Below, one piece after another: positions 54,451-62,436 of a stretch of 64,000 nt of DNA (position 1 is the stretch's first letter; the number at the start of each line of letters is the position of its first letter). Made by a program: the position numbers and the translations under genes. Origin of the DNA: Ignavibacteriota bacterium (lineage in GTDB: Bacteria; Bacteroidota; Ignavibacteria; Tepidaquicellales; Tepidaquicellaceae); assembly GCA_026390735.1 (NCBI GenBank), contig JAPLFJ010000052.1, positions 62,001 through 126,000 on the forward strand, read 5' to 3'. The notes under the pieces were generated by a model, which worked only from the letters and a program-made list of their open reading frames with translations, made no database searches and was not told the DNA's origin.

Positions 54451-55476
54451 TTATTTCTTCTTCTTTGTTACTTTCTTTGCGGCTTTTTTTAAAGCCTTAT
54501 GAACTTTCTTGCTTTCTTTCTTCGTATCTTTCTTTGCTTTCTTTATGTTCTTCTTCTCTTTTTTGGCTTTTAATTTTTTTGCGTTTAATTTCTCAAGCGC
54601 TGCCTGCATTGTTTTGCCGATATCTGCGGGAGATTCAACAACGTGAATACCACACTCCGTCATAACTGCCATCTTTTCTGCTGCTGTTCCTTTACCGCCG
54701 GCAATGATTGCACCTGCATGTCCCATTCTTCTTCCCGGAGGAGCGGTTCTGCCTGCGATGAATCCTACGACAGGTTTCTTCACATGTTTCTTTATAAAAT
54801 ATGCGGCTTCTTCTTCTGCGTTACCACCGATTTCGCCAATCATTACGATTGCATCAGTATCTTTATCTTCGTTGAATAATTTTATAGCGTCGATGAACCT
54901 TGTTCCGATTACAGGGTCGCCGCCAATACCGATACAGGTGGACTGACCGATGCCGAGTTTTGTTAACTGGTCAACTGCCTCGTATGTTAGTGTTCCACTT
55001 CTTGAGATGACGCCGACTTTTCCCTTTTTATGAATGAAGCCGGGCATTATACCAATCTTACATTCACCCGGGCTGATGATGCCTGGGCAGTTTGGTCCGA
55101 TGAACCTGACTGAGCGTCCGTTACGGTTTAAGTTCTGAACGTGGTCATAAACGTTTACCATATCTTTTGCTGGAATTCCTTCCGTGATACAAACAACAAG
55201 GTCAATGCCCGCCGAAACTGCTTCAATAACTGCATCAGCCGCAAAGCCTGCAGGGACGAAGATTACAGATACGTTGGCCTTTGTTGCTTCGACTGCCTCT
55301 TTTGCTGTATTGAAAATAGGAACTGAATCGTTGAAGAATGTACCGCCTTTGTTTGGTGTTACACCTGCGACTACGTTTGTGCCGTATTCTATCATCTGTG
55401 TTGCGTGGAATGTTCCTTCAGAACCTGTAATGCCCTGAACGAGAACTCTTGATTTTTTATTTACTAATATGCTCAT
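54451..55476 (-). CDS. sucD: Succinyl-CoA ligase alpha subunit with Lys-rich tail
   Basis: 341 aa, versus about 290 in most species. The core has the CoA-binding [29 protein letters not shown], and the phospho-His segment [17 protein letters not shown]. It forms succinate plus ATP/GTP from succinyl-CoA in the TCA cycle, with a SucC partner not in the window. After about residue 295 the protein ends in ~45 mostly Lys/Ala residues ([14 protein letters not shown] ... KVTKKKK). This tail is unusual for SucD and resembles the one on PPDK in the same window. Confidence 0.95.
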   Translation of the reverse strand: MSILVNKKSRVLVQGITGSEGTFHATQMIEYGTNVVAGVTPNKGGTFFNDSVPIFNTAKEAVEATKANVSVIFVPAGFAADAVIEAVSAGIDLVVCITEGIPAKDMVNVYDHVQNLNRNGRSVRFIGPNCPGIISPGECKIGIMPGFIHKKGKVGVISRSGTLTYEAVDQLTKLGIGQSTCIGIGGDPVIGTRFIDAIKLFNEDKDTDAIVMIGEIGGNAEEEAAYFIKKHVKKPVVGFIAGRTAPPGRRMGHAGAIIAGGKGTAAEKMAVMTECGIHVVESPADIGKTMQAALEKLNAKKLKAKKEKKNIKKAKKDTKKESKKVHKALKKAAKKVTKKKK

Positions 55477-55493
55477 GTTTGTTTAATTTATTC

Positions 55494-56201
55494 TTATTTA
55501 ACTAAGTTGCTTTTGATTTTCCATTTACCGTTTTTATCGGCAACAAGATTGTAAGTTATTACATTTTCCTTTTCTGTTTCTTTGCCGTCTGCGCCAACCA
55601 TGGACTGTTTCACTTTTACCTTTACCGAGGCGTTGCTGCCTTTCTGAGAAACAACTTTTGGTTCTTCGACAACAGTAAACTTCTTTACATTTTTATAATT
55701 CTTTTTGAAGCTGTCAGCAGTGCGGTTTTCCCATACATCACTTGCTTTCTTCATGTTTGCATCGAAAGTTTTGTTTTCTCCTATACCTCTTTGAATGTAC
55801 TCAAGATAATCGTTAACGGCTACCTTAGGATTGTCGAGCCTTTTGTTAAGGTCTTTTTCCTTTTCTTCCATTTTCTTTTCCTTGAGTGCTTTCTCTTTTA
55901 ACTTTGCAGAATCTTTAGACATTACTACAGAATCTTTCGTGAGCTTTTCGGAATCTTTTCCGGATGCAAGCAAAGTAGAGTCAGCTTTCTTCAGTCTTTC
56001 TTCCCACTGTTTAAGCTGTTCTTCTTTGATTTTCAAGAAATCTTCTTTGTCTTTTAACTCTTTTTCTTTGTTAGAATACTGCTCTTTTTGTTCAGTAACA
56101 TTTTGTTGTTCTTCTTTTTTATTACACGATGAGATGGATAAAACTAACAGAACAAGAACTACTCCGGCTAATAAATTTGTTGTCCGTTTCATTGTTTTCA
56201 A
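55494..56201 (-). CDS. Coiled-coil lipoprotein of unknown function
   Basis: 235 aa. A signal sequence ends in a lipobox (SISSC, Cys about residue 26). A Lys/Glu-rich coiled coil with KxxELKDKEDFLKIKEEQ-type heptads covers residues 40-125. The C-terminal ~100 residues have an NTF2-like rhythm (VNDYLEYIQRGIGENKTF, then YNLVADKNGKWKI). Probably an envelope protein. No catalytic residues are visible. Gene 17 bp upstream of sucD on the same strand. Confidence 0.65.
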   Translation of the reverse strand: MKTMKRTTNLLAGVVLVLLVLSISSCNKKEEQQNVTEQKEQYSNKEKELKDKEDFLKIKEEQLKQWEERLKKADSTLLASGKDSEKLTKDSVVMSKDSAKLKEKALKEKKMEEKEKDLNKRLDNPKVAVNDYLEYIQRGIGENKTFDANMKKASDVWENRTADSFKKNYKNVKKFTVVEEPKVVSQKGSNASVKVKVKQSMVGADGKETEKENVITYNLVADKNGKWKIKSNLVK

Positions 56202-56361
56202 ATTTTTTATATAAAGTTAATTTCAAAATAATCTATTTGCTTTTCATATTCAATTGAATATTTGAACAAGTATTAAAATAACTTATTCCACAGAGAAAAT
56301 TAATGTTCAATACAGGATTTAATAGAGTTTAAGTTTGAAGTTTTATTGTTAATTTTAACGC

Positions 56362-57051
56362 ATGAAATACAGAAAAGTAATAGAAGAAACTGCGTGGATT
56401 CTCGTGGAAAAGTTGCTGCTTGCTGGATATCCTGCAACGGTTGACGATGAATCGTTCAGGGATTATTCGGTGAAGGTGGAACTGGAAGGTGTTGGCGGAA
56501 TTAATTTGTATTATAGTCCGAGGAAGAAAACTTTTACGACAACTTATCAGGAGGTTAAAGATAAGACAACCGTAAAGGAGTTGAAGAGGATACTCGAACT
56601 TGAGATGGCGGATGCTAACGGTGACGATACTTACACAAACAAGGGTTATGAGGTGGATGTTGACGGTTCGTGCTTTAATGATCTGACTTCGTACGGGGCG
56701 ATTGTGAGGAAGGACGGGAAAGTTTTAAAAGAAATTTCGGGATTAGTGAATACGGATAAGATAAAAAGTTCGCGGCAGATAACGGGAGAGATAAAGGCGG
56801 TGATAGAGGCAGTGAAGTATTGCAATGCGAACGGGATAGAAGAGATTCGTTTGTATTATGACTATAATGGTTTGAAGTACTGGGCTTTGGGGCAGTGGAA
56901 GGCAAATTTGATTTCAACGAAGTACTACAGGGATTTTATGAAGAAGCAGACGATAAAGATTGAGTGGGTGAAGATTAGCAGTCATACGGGAGTTTACTGG
57001 AATGAGATGGTGGATAAGCTGGCAAAGAGTGTGATACTGGGGGAGAAATGA
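56362..57051 (+). CDS. RNase HI-domain protein with extra N-terminal domain
   Basis: 229 aa. From about residue 93 onward the RNase H fold shows the acidic quartet: VDVDGSC (Asp), GEIKAV (Glu), YYDYNGLKYW (Asp) and NEMVDKLAK (Asp), with HTG in the His loop. The N-terminal ~90 residues (RKVIEETAWILVEKLLLAGYP) are an extra domain that I do not recognise as the usual caulimovirus-type HBD. Likely hydrolyses RNA in RNA-DNA hybrids. A candidate -7 element TAAGTTTG (56330-56337) precedes the gene. Confidence 0.82.
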   Translation: MKYRKVIEETAWILVEKLLLAGYPATVDDESFRDYSVKVELEGVGGINLYYSPRKKTFTTTYQEVKDKTTVKELKRILELEMADANGDDTYTNKGYEVDVDGSCFNDLTSYGAIVRKDGKVLKEISGLVNTDKIKSSRQITGEIKAVIEAVKYCNANGIEEIRLYYDYNGLKYWALGQWKANLISTKYYRDFMKKQTIKIEWVKISSHTGVYWNEMVDKLAKSVILGEK

Positions 57052-57144
57052 ATATAGATAACCTCTTTTTCTATTTGTTTTAACTAATGATTATAAACGA
57101 TTATAAATACAAATACTTGAACTGTATTAAATGTTTTAGGTGAC

Positions 57145-57170
57145 AAAAAGAGGCGCCGGGAGGCGCCTCT
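57145..57170 (-). terminator. Intrinsic terminator of the Gly-Asn-repeat gene
   Basis: A perfect 9-bp stem AGAGGCGCC/GGCGCCTCT with a GGGA loop, plus a T-run on the minus strand. It sits just past the stop at 57201. Confidence 0.8.
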
Positions 57171-57200
57171 TAAGAGGGAAAATATACTAAATTAAGGGAA

Positions 57201-57953
57201 TTACTTTGTTATGTTCGGGCAGTTTTGTCTCCAGCCGCGACCATTTTGGTTTCCGTTGGAGTTATCCGAGTTGTCTGTGGTGTTTCTCTGACAGTTGCCA
57301 TTGCGATTACCGTTGCCATTACCGTTTCCGTTTCCGTATTTACAGGCGTTACCATTTCCGTTGCCATTACCATATTTGCAGCCGTTACCGTTTCCGTTTC
57401 CATTACCATTTCCGTTGCCTTGTTTACAGCCAGTGCACTTTTCATTGTTTCCTTTTGGACAGACACCGTTATTATTTTTGCAGCATTTATCTTTGTTGAC
57501 ACAGTTTGCGCATTTTGATGAGTCGTATTTGCAGGTTCCGTTATTCCAGCCGTTTCCGCGTCCGTAGCCATTACCACTATATCCCGCCCAGAGAGGAATG
57601 CCTTTTTCGTCAGTGAGTTTTATGGTTGTACTGTTCTGTGATACTTCGACAGGGTAGAGTTCGTTGATGCCGTTTACGGTTTTGACTTCGCCTTTGATTA
57701 CTGCGGATTCGTTGTTTAATTTGTAGCCGTTATCGAGCCAGTACCAGTAAGGTCCCATATGGATTTGATAAACTGTGCCGTCTTCTGATTTGAAGTTTGC
57801 GATTGGATGGTTTACTTCCGTGATATTTCCTGTGATGGTTACAGGTGTGAATGTGTCTGTTGTGTTGCGCTGTGCAAACGTAATTCCTGCCAGTAGGATT
57901 ATCATAATTACAGCCAGAATTATAGCGAACACTGAATTGTTTTGAAATTTCAT
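57201..57953 (-). CDS. Secreted Cys-rich protein with Gly-Asn dipeptide repeats
   Basis: 250 aa. Signal peptide (1-27, ending GITFAQ), then a small beta domain (about residues 35-120: VTITGNITEVNHPIANF, MGPYWYWLDNGYKL) resembling OB-fold or pre-SH3-like 'DUF5666-type' modules. The C-terminal half is unusual. Pairs of Cys (CANC, CC, CTGC, CKY) alternate with runs of Gly-Asn dipeptides (GNGNGNGNGN). The Cys-rich part could bind metal. It is transcribed divergently from the ECF sigma operon that includes a Spy/CpxP-like protein, suggesting a shared stress response. Function unknown. Confidence 0.75.
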   Translation of the reverse strand: MKFQNNSVFAIILAVIMIILLAGITFAQRNTTDTFTPVTITGNITEVNHPIANFKSEDGTVYQIHMGPYWYWLDNGYKLNNESAVIKGEVKTVNGINELYPVEVSQNSTTIKLTDEKGIPLWAGYSGNGYGRGNGWNNGTCKYDSSKCANCVNKDKCCKNNNGVCPKGNNEKCTGCKQGNGNGNGNGNGNGCKYGNGNGNGNACKYGNGNGNGNGNRNGNCQRNTTDNSDNSNGNQNGRGWRQNCPNITK

Positions 57954-58042
57954 TTTTTACTCCTAATTTATATTTTAATTAAATGTTTCATTGTTTAATT
58001 TCATATTCTAATAAGCAATTGCTGTGCCACAAAGAAAACCTT

Positions 58043-58059
58043 GTTTAAAGAGTTTAAAC
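58043..58059. promoter_or_regulatory. Inverted repeat GTTTAAA-GAG-TTTAAAC in a divergent promoter region
   Basis: A perfect 7-bp inverted repeat with a 3-bp spacer in the 284-bp gap between the Gly-Asn-repeat gene and the ECF sigma gene. It could be an operator for either; nothing proves this. Confidence 0.3.
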
Positions 58060-58237
58060 GAATAAAAAGGTTAGAGGGTTTCGACAAATGTGCCGAAGCA
58101 TTTACCAAAAATTGAGACTTTACGAAAAACTTCAGTATGATATGCGGGTTTTTGGGCATATATCGTCGTATTGTATGGCACGTTAATTGTTAATATAAAT
58201 AACAGAAAGATGCAAAGAATAATTTTGAGTATATAAT

Positions 58238-58804
58238 TTGGAAGAGAATGTATTAATAAACGGTTTGAAGAAAAGGGATAAGGACTCTTTTGAAGAGCTG
58301 GTAAACTTATATAAAGACCGTATATATAATGTAACGATTGGGATGATACAGAACGTGGAAGATGCGGAGGATTTGACACAGGAAGTTTTTGTGGAAGTTT
58401 TTAATTCGATTGGTGATTTCAGGGAAGACTCATCGCTTAATACATGGCTTTACAGAATAGCCGTTAACAAATCTTTAGAACTTATCAGAAAGAGAAGCAG
58501 GAAGAAGAGGTTTGGTTTTATGACTTCGATTTTTGCGGAGACGAAAGAGATGCAGATTCCTGACTTCGAACATCCGGGTGTGAAGCTGGAGAATAAGGAA
58601 CGTGCGGCGGTGATGTTTAAGGCGATTGCGAAGCTGCCAGAAACACAGAGGACGGCGTTTACACTGAGCAAGGTGGAGGAATTTTCGTACAAGGAGATAA
58701 GCGAAATAATGAAGGTGAGTGTGGCGTCGGTGGAGTCGCTGCTGTTCAGGGCAAAAGCCAATCTGAAGAAATATTTAGAAAATTATTATTTTGATAAAAT
58801 TTAA
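58238..58804 (+). CDS. ECF-family RNA polymerase sigma factor
   Basis: 188 aa with a TTG start at 58238. Region 2 is DKDSFEELVNLYKDRIYN to AEDLTQEVFVEVFNSI, with LNTWLYRIAVNKSLE for -10 recognition. Region 4 is LPETQRTAFTLSKVEEFSYKEISEIM to SVASVESLLFRAKANLKKYL for -35 recognition. No anti-sigma zinc finger is fused. The next gene encodes a small membrane protein that may hold it. A regulator of an envelope or metal stress response is inferred from the downstream Spy/CpxP-like gene. Confidence 0.92.
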   Translation: MEENVLINGLKKRDKDSFEELVNLYKDRIYNVTIGMIQNVEDAEDLTQEVFVEVFNSIGDFREDSSLNTWLYRIAVNKSLELIRKRSRKKRFGFMTSIFAETKEMQIPDFEHPGVKLENKERAAVMFKAIAKLPETQRTAFTLSKVEEFSYKEISEIMKVSVASVESLLFRAKANLKKYLENYYFDKI

Positions 58805-58844
58805 CCGCAAGTTTTTAAGAATTGCGGCATCTAACTATATAAGC

Positions 58845-59159
58845 ATGGAAAAGCACAACAAAATAGAGGAAGAAATTCAAAAGACAATGCAGAGCATCGA
58901 AGGGCTGGAAAGAGCGAAAGCCAATCCTTATATGTTTCAGCGTGTACACTCGAGGATAGAAGAAGAGGCGAACGAGAGGCTGCCGATACTGAAAGTCAAT
59001 TACGTGGTTGCTTTGCTGATAATAGTTTTACTTAACGTTCTGACTCTTACGTATTTTTATAAAGATGCGAGCAGTGTGAAGAACAGCGTGAAGAGCGAGA
59101 GCATACAATCGATTTCGAAAGAGTATAATATAAACACAGTTTACAATATAATTTATTAA
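58845..59159 (+). CDS. Small single-pass membrane protein, anti-sigma-like
   Basis: 104 aa from the ATG at 58845. The frame extends back to a TTG at 58791 inside the sigma gene, but the family-like start is MEKHNKIEEEIQKTMQSI. A cytoplasmic helical part (about residues 1-55) precedes one transmembrane helix (VNYVVALLIIVLLNVLTLTYF) and a short outer tail. It sits directly behind an ECF sigma gene, where anti-sigma factors usually are. It lacks the HxxxCxxC zinc motif. Moderately supported as a regulatory partner. Confidence 0.65.
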   Translation: MEKHNKIEEEIQKTMQSIEGLERAKANPYMFQRVHSRIEEEANERLPILKVNYVVALLIIVLLNVLTLTYFYKDASSVKNSVKSESIQSISKEYNINTVYNIIY

Positions 59160-59163
59160 TAAG

Positions 59164-59718
59164 ATGAATCCGGGATTAAAAATAAAATCACTTTACATAT
59201 TAGTAGGAGTCTTGCTTCTGATAAACATCGCAACGCTTGGGTTTATCTGGTATACTACGGTAAAGGTAAAGGCAGAGCTTGATGTACACCCGCCAAGACC
59301 TGACAACAAGGGTTCGTTTTTAGCAGATGAACTGGGATTTACAGGAGAACAGTTAAACAAATTTGATACGCTGAAATCGGAACACCACCAGGGAGTTCAA
59401 AAGATTATGGGGCAGACAAAAGAACTTAAAGATCAATTGTTTGAGTGCATAAAAACAGGAGACGATACGAAAGCAAAAGAGATAGCAGGAAAGCTGTCTG
59501 AAAACAACAAAGCAATGGAACTGCTTACATACGAACATTTCAAAGAGGTAAGAAATATCTGCAACGAAAACCAGAAAGTAAAGTTTGACAGAATATTAAT
59601 AGATCTGGTGAGAGGTTTAGAAACACAATCACCACCACCAATGGGAGCACCACCCCCGGGTGACAGACGCCCCCCAGGCGACAGACCGCCTCCGGGAGAA
59701 AGACCACCGGGAAGATAG
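59164..59718 (+). CDS. Spy/CpxP-like periplasmic protein with Pro-rich tail
   Basis: 184 aa. One N-terminal transmembrane/signal anchor (YILVGVLLLINIATLGFIWY). A helical domain (FLADELGFTGEQLNKFDTLKSEHH to CNENQKVKFDRILIDLV) has the LTxxQ-like pattern of the Spy/CpxP/CnrX group of heavy-metal and envelope-stress sensors. The last ~30 residues are Pro/Gly/Arg-rich repeats (PPPGDRRPPGDRPPPGE). Third gene of the ECF operon, and 36 bp before the PqqD gene. A chaperone or stress-sensor role is likely. Confidence 0.8.
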   Translation: MNPGLKIKSLYILVGVLLLINIATLGFIWYTTVKVKAELDVHPPRPDNKGSFLADELGFTGEQLNKFDTLKSEHHQGVQKIMGQTKELKDQLFECIKTGDDTKAKEIAGKLSENNKAMELLTYEHFKEVRNICNENQKVKFDRILIDLVRGLETQSPPPMGAPPPGDRRPPGDRPPPGERPPGR

Positions 59719-59754
59719 AATAACAGATTATTCAAAACACAACAAACAATAATT

Positions 59755-60000
59755 ATGAAGATTAACAAAAAAGTCGCACTAAGCGAAACAGGTTTTGTAT
59801 TCGACGCAGGAACGGGAGACTCTTACTCCATAAACCCTATAGGCGTAGAAATTATAGAATACGTAAAACAGAATCTTACCAAAGAAGAAATCAAAAAGAA
59901 ACTCGCTGACAAGTATGATGTTTCTGCACCAGAACTGGAGAAATCTTTAGACGATTATTTCAGTGCACTAAAAACTTTTAACATTTTAGATAATGAATAA
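59755..60000 (+). CDS. PqqD-like (RRE-type) small protein
   Basis: 81 aa. SETGFVFDAGTGDSYSINPIG (strands), then EEIKKKLADKYDVSAPELEKS and YFSALKTFNIL, fit the PqqD winged-helix fold that binds leader peptides in many RiPP pathways. No signal peptide. Its last codons overlap the ATP-grasp gene by 8 bp, so the two are coupled. It may recruit a peptide, or be itself the carrier for the ATP-grasp enzyme. No candidate precursor peptide was found beside it. Confidence 0.8.
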   Translation: MKINKKVALSETGFVFDAGTGDSYSINPIGVEIIEYVKQNLTKEEIKKKLADKYDVSAPELEKSLDDYFSALKTFNILDNE

Positions 60001-61060
60001 AAGAAATCAGAGAATGGTAAAGAGAAACTTAACGGTTGCGACTACGGGTCTGAACAACATTGACAATCCGGGGCCGGGAATTCCTTTTATCAGGGGAGTA
60101 CTTGACTCGCAGGAATTCAACACAAAGATAATTGGGTTGGCTTACGAGAATCTTGAGCCCGGAATATATATGCATGACCTTGTGAACAAGACATACCATA
60201 TACCATATCCAACGGCGGGATCAGACGTGCTGCTGAAAAGAATTGAGTATATAAACAACATTGAAAAAATTGATGTTCTCGTTCCAAATTTTGATGCTGA
60301 GCTTTATACGTTTATGAAGGCTTCTGCTGACCTTGAAGACATCGGCATAAAAACATTTTTACCGACTGTTGAACAATACGAAGAAAGGCATAAGTCAAAC
60401 CTTCCCGACTTTGGGGATAAATACGGTGTGAAAGTTCCGAAAAGCAAAACAATATTTTCGGAAAATGAAATTGAAAGTACAATGAAAGATTTCAGGTATC
60501 CTGTGTTTATAAAAGGAAAGTTTTATGACGCAACGATTGCATACAATCCTGAGCAGGCAAGAGCAAACGTGAGAAAAATATCTGCAAAATGGGGGTTTCC
60601 GATAATAATACAGGAAAACATAGCAGGAACAGAAGTAAACGTTGTGGCACTTGGTGACGGCGAAGGCACAACTGTGGGAGCTGTTGCAATGAGAAAACTT
60701 TATATCACTGATAAGGGAAAAGCATGGGCAGGAATAACGCTTGCCGACGAAAACCTGATAGAACTTACTGACAAAATTATTAGTCAGACAAAATGGCGCG
60801 GTGGAATGGAGCTTGAACTGATTAAGACACCTGAAAACGAATATTATTTGATAGAAATAAATCCGCGGCTTCCCGCCTGGGTATACTTATCGGTAGGTGC
60901 CGGACAAAATTTGCCGGAAGCGCTTGTAAAACTTGCACTGGGTGAGAACGTAAAACCGTTTGATAAATATGAAGTAGGAAAACTTTTTATAAGGTATTCA
61001 TACGACTTAATAACAGACATAAACGAATTTGAAAAACTATCTCTTTACGCAGAACTTTAA
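59993..61060 (+). CDS. ATP-grasp ligase (carbamoyl-phosphate-synthase-like fold)
   Basis: 355 aa. The pre-ATP-grasp domain occupies residues 1-125 (TVATTGLNNIDNPGPG). The ATP-grasp part has FRYPVFIKGK (ATP-binding Lys), VVALGDGEG and the Mg-binding Glu288/Asn290 in IEINPRLPAWVYLS. It is related to CarB/PylC/biotin-carboxylase types that join a carboxylate to an amine through an acyl-phosphate. Substrates are unknown. It overlaps pqqD-like by 8 bp and is 14 bp from the decarboxylase gene, making one operon. Confidence 0.85.
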   Translation: MNKRNQRMVKRNLTVATTGLNNIDNPGPGIPFIRGVLDSQEFNTKIIGLAYENLEPGIYMHDLVNKTYHIPYPTAGSDVLLKRIEYINNIEKIDVLVPNFDAELYTFMKASADLEDIGIKTFLPTVEQYEERHKSNLPDFGDKYGVKVPKSKTIFSENEIESTMKDFRYPVFIKGKFYDATIAYNPEQARANVRKISAKWGFPIIIQENIAGTEVNVVALGDGEGTTVGAVAMRKLYITDKGKAWAGITLADENLIELTDKIISQTKWRGGMELELIKTPENEYYLIEINPRLPAWVYLSVGAGQNLPEALVKLALGENVKPFDKYEVGKLFIRYSYDLITDINEFEKLSLYAEL

Positions 61061-61074
61061 AACACAATAATAAT

Positions 61075-62430
61075 ATGGTAAAAGAAAATTTTGAAAGACC
61101 TATAATAAAGAAGCTAAACATCGGAATATCGTCCAAGTTTGGCATGAAGACAGAGTTTGAACCAATTACACATCTTGACGGCGTAGCAGTTAAAGACCTT
61201 GTGAAAGAACACGGGTCTCCGCTTTACGTGATTTCGGAAAAGACAATACGCAAAACATACGCAGAAGCGAAACGTGCTTTTGAGACAAGGTATCCTAAGG
61301 TACAATTTGCGTGGTCATATAAAACGAATTACATAGATGCAGTGTGTAATGTTTTCCATCAGGAAGGTTCGTGGGCAGAAGTAGTTTCCAGGTTTGAATA
61401 CGATAAGGCAATTTCAAACGGTGTGCCGGGAAATAAGATTATATTCAATGGTCCGGATAAAACGGAAGATGATTTACATACAGCAATTGATAACAATTCT
61501 TACATTCACATAGACCACTTTGATGAATTATATATGCTGATTGACATTGCCGATAAGCACAAGAATAAACCGAAGGTTGCAATAAGAGTGAATATGGATA
61601 CGGGAATATATCCGATGTGGGACAGGTTTGGATTCAACTATGAAAACGGAGAAGCGTGGGAAGCTCTGAACAGAATAATGTTAAGTAAGAAATTTGATTT
61701 AGCAGGAATACATTGCCACATAGGAACATTTATGCTGACAGCAAGTGCTTATGCTATTGCGGCAACGAAACTTGCAGACCTTGCAATAAATCTGAAGAGA
61801 AAATTTAATCATAATATTTCTTATCTTGATTTAGGCGGTGGATTTGCTTCGAAGAATACTTTGAAGGGCTCATATTTACTGGGCATTGACACATCACCAT
61901 CATTTGACGATTATGCAGAAGCAATTACAACAACTTTAATAAACTCACAGATAGAGCCTGAAAATCTGCCTGTATTGATTCTTGAAACAGGAAGGGCTTT
62001 AATTGATGACGCAGGAAGTTTAATTGGTTCGGTGATTGCGAACAAAAAACTTTCAGACGGACGACGTACAACGATACTTGATATCGGTGTTAACTTGCTC
62101 TTCACAGCATTCTGGTATGAGCACAAGATAACTCCGGCGCAGGATTTTTCTCAGCATACTGAAGTAACGAGTGTTTACGGCCCTTTGTGTATGAACATTG
62201 ACCAGATAAGAGAATCTGTAAGTTTACCTCCTATGAAGAGAGGAGACAATGTTGTAATCAGCAGAATCGGTGCGTACAATATGACTCAATGGATGCAGTT
62301 TATAACATTAAGGCCAAGGGTAGTGATGATTGACACAAAGGAAAAGGCTCACGTAATAAGAGACCACGAAACTAATGCTGCGATTACATCTTTAGAAAGA
62401 ATGCCGGAACATCTAAAACTTAATAAATAG
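61075..62430 (+). CDS. Fold-III PLP decarboxylase (DAP/ornithine decarboxylase family), unusual signature
   Basis: 451 aa alanine-racemase-fold barrel. The PLP Lys83 is in AWSYKTNY, phosphate-binding is by LDLGGGFASK, and AGIHCHIGT and ETGRALIDDAGSL are conserved. The interface Cys segment is VYGPLCMNIDQI rather than the CESGD of true DapDC, so substrate recognition probably differs. An N-terminal ~45-residue extension precedes the barrel. In context with a PqqD and ATP-grasp protein it likely decarboxylates an amino-acid-derived intermediate. The window has another LysA-like gene in the lysine operon. Exact substrate unknown. Confidence 0.82.
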   Translation: MVKENFERPIIKKLNIGISSKFGMKTEFEPITHLDGVAVKDLVKEHGSPLYVISEKTIRKTYAEAKRAFETRYPKVQFAWSYKTNYIDAVCNVFHQEGSWAEVVSRFEYDKAISNGVPGNKIIFNGPDKTEDDLHTAIDNNSYIHIDHFDELYMLIDIADKHKNKPKVAIRVNMDTGIYPMWDRFGFNYENGEAWEALNRIMLSKKFDLAGIHCHIGTFMLTASAYAIAATKLADLAINLKRKFNHNISYLDLGGGFASKNTLKGSYLLGIDTSPSFDDYAEAITTTLINSQIEPENLPVLILETGRALIDDAGSLIGSVIANKKLSDGRRTTILDIGVNLLFTAFWYEHKITPAQDFSQHTEVTSVYGPLCMNIDQIRESVSLPPMKRGDNVVISRIGAYNMTQWMQFITLRPRVVMIDTKEKAHVIRDHETNAAITSLERMPEHLKLNK

Positions 62431-62436
62431 TATCTG

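Noticed and set aside
57206-57577. Several overlapping open frames on both strands within the Gly-Asn-repeat gene
   Set aside because: They come from the repetitive GGN/AAY codons read in other frames. Only the minus-strand frame has a signal peptide, sensible composition and a terminator.
58791-58844. TTG start of the anti-sigma-like protein overlapping the sigma gene
   Set aside because: The segment before 58845 is basic and unlike the known family start; ATG 58845 fits better, though the earlier start cannot be excluded.
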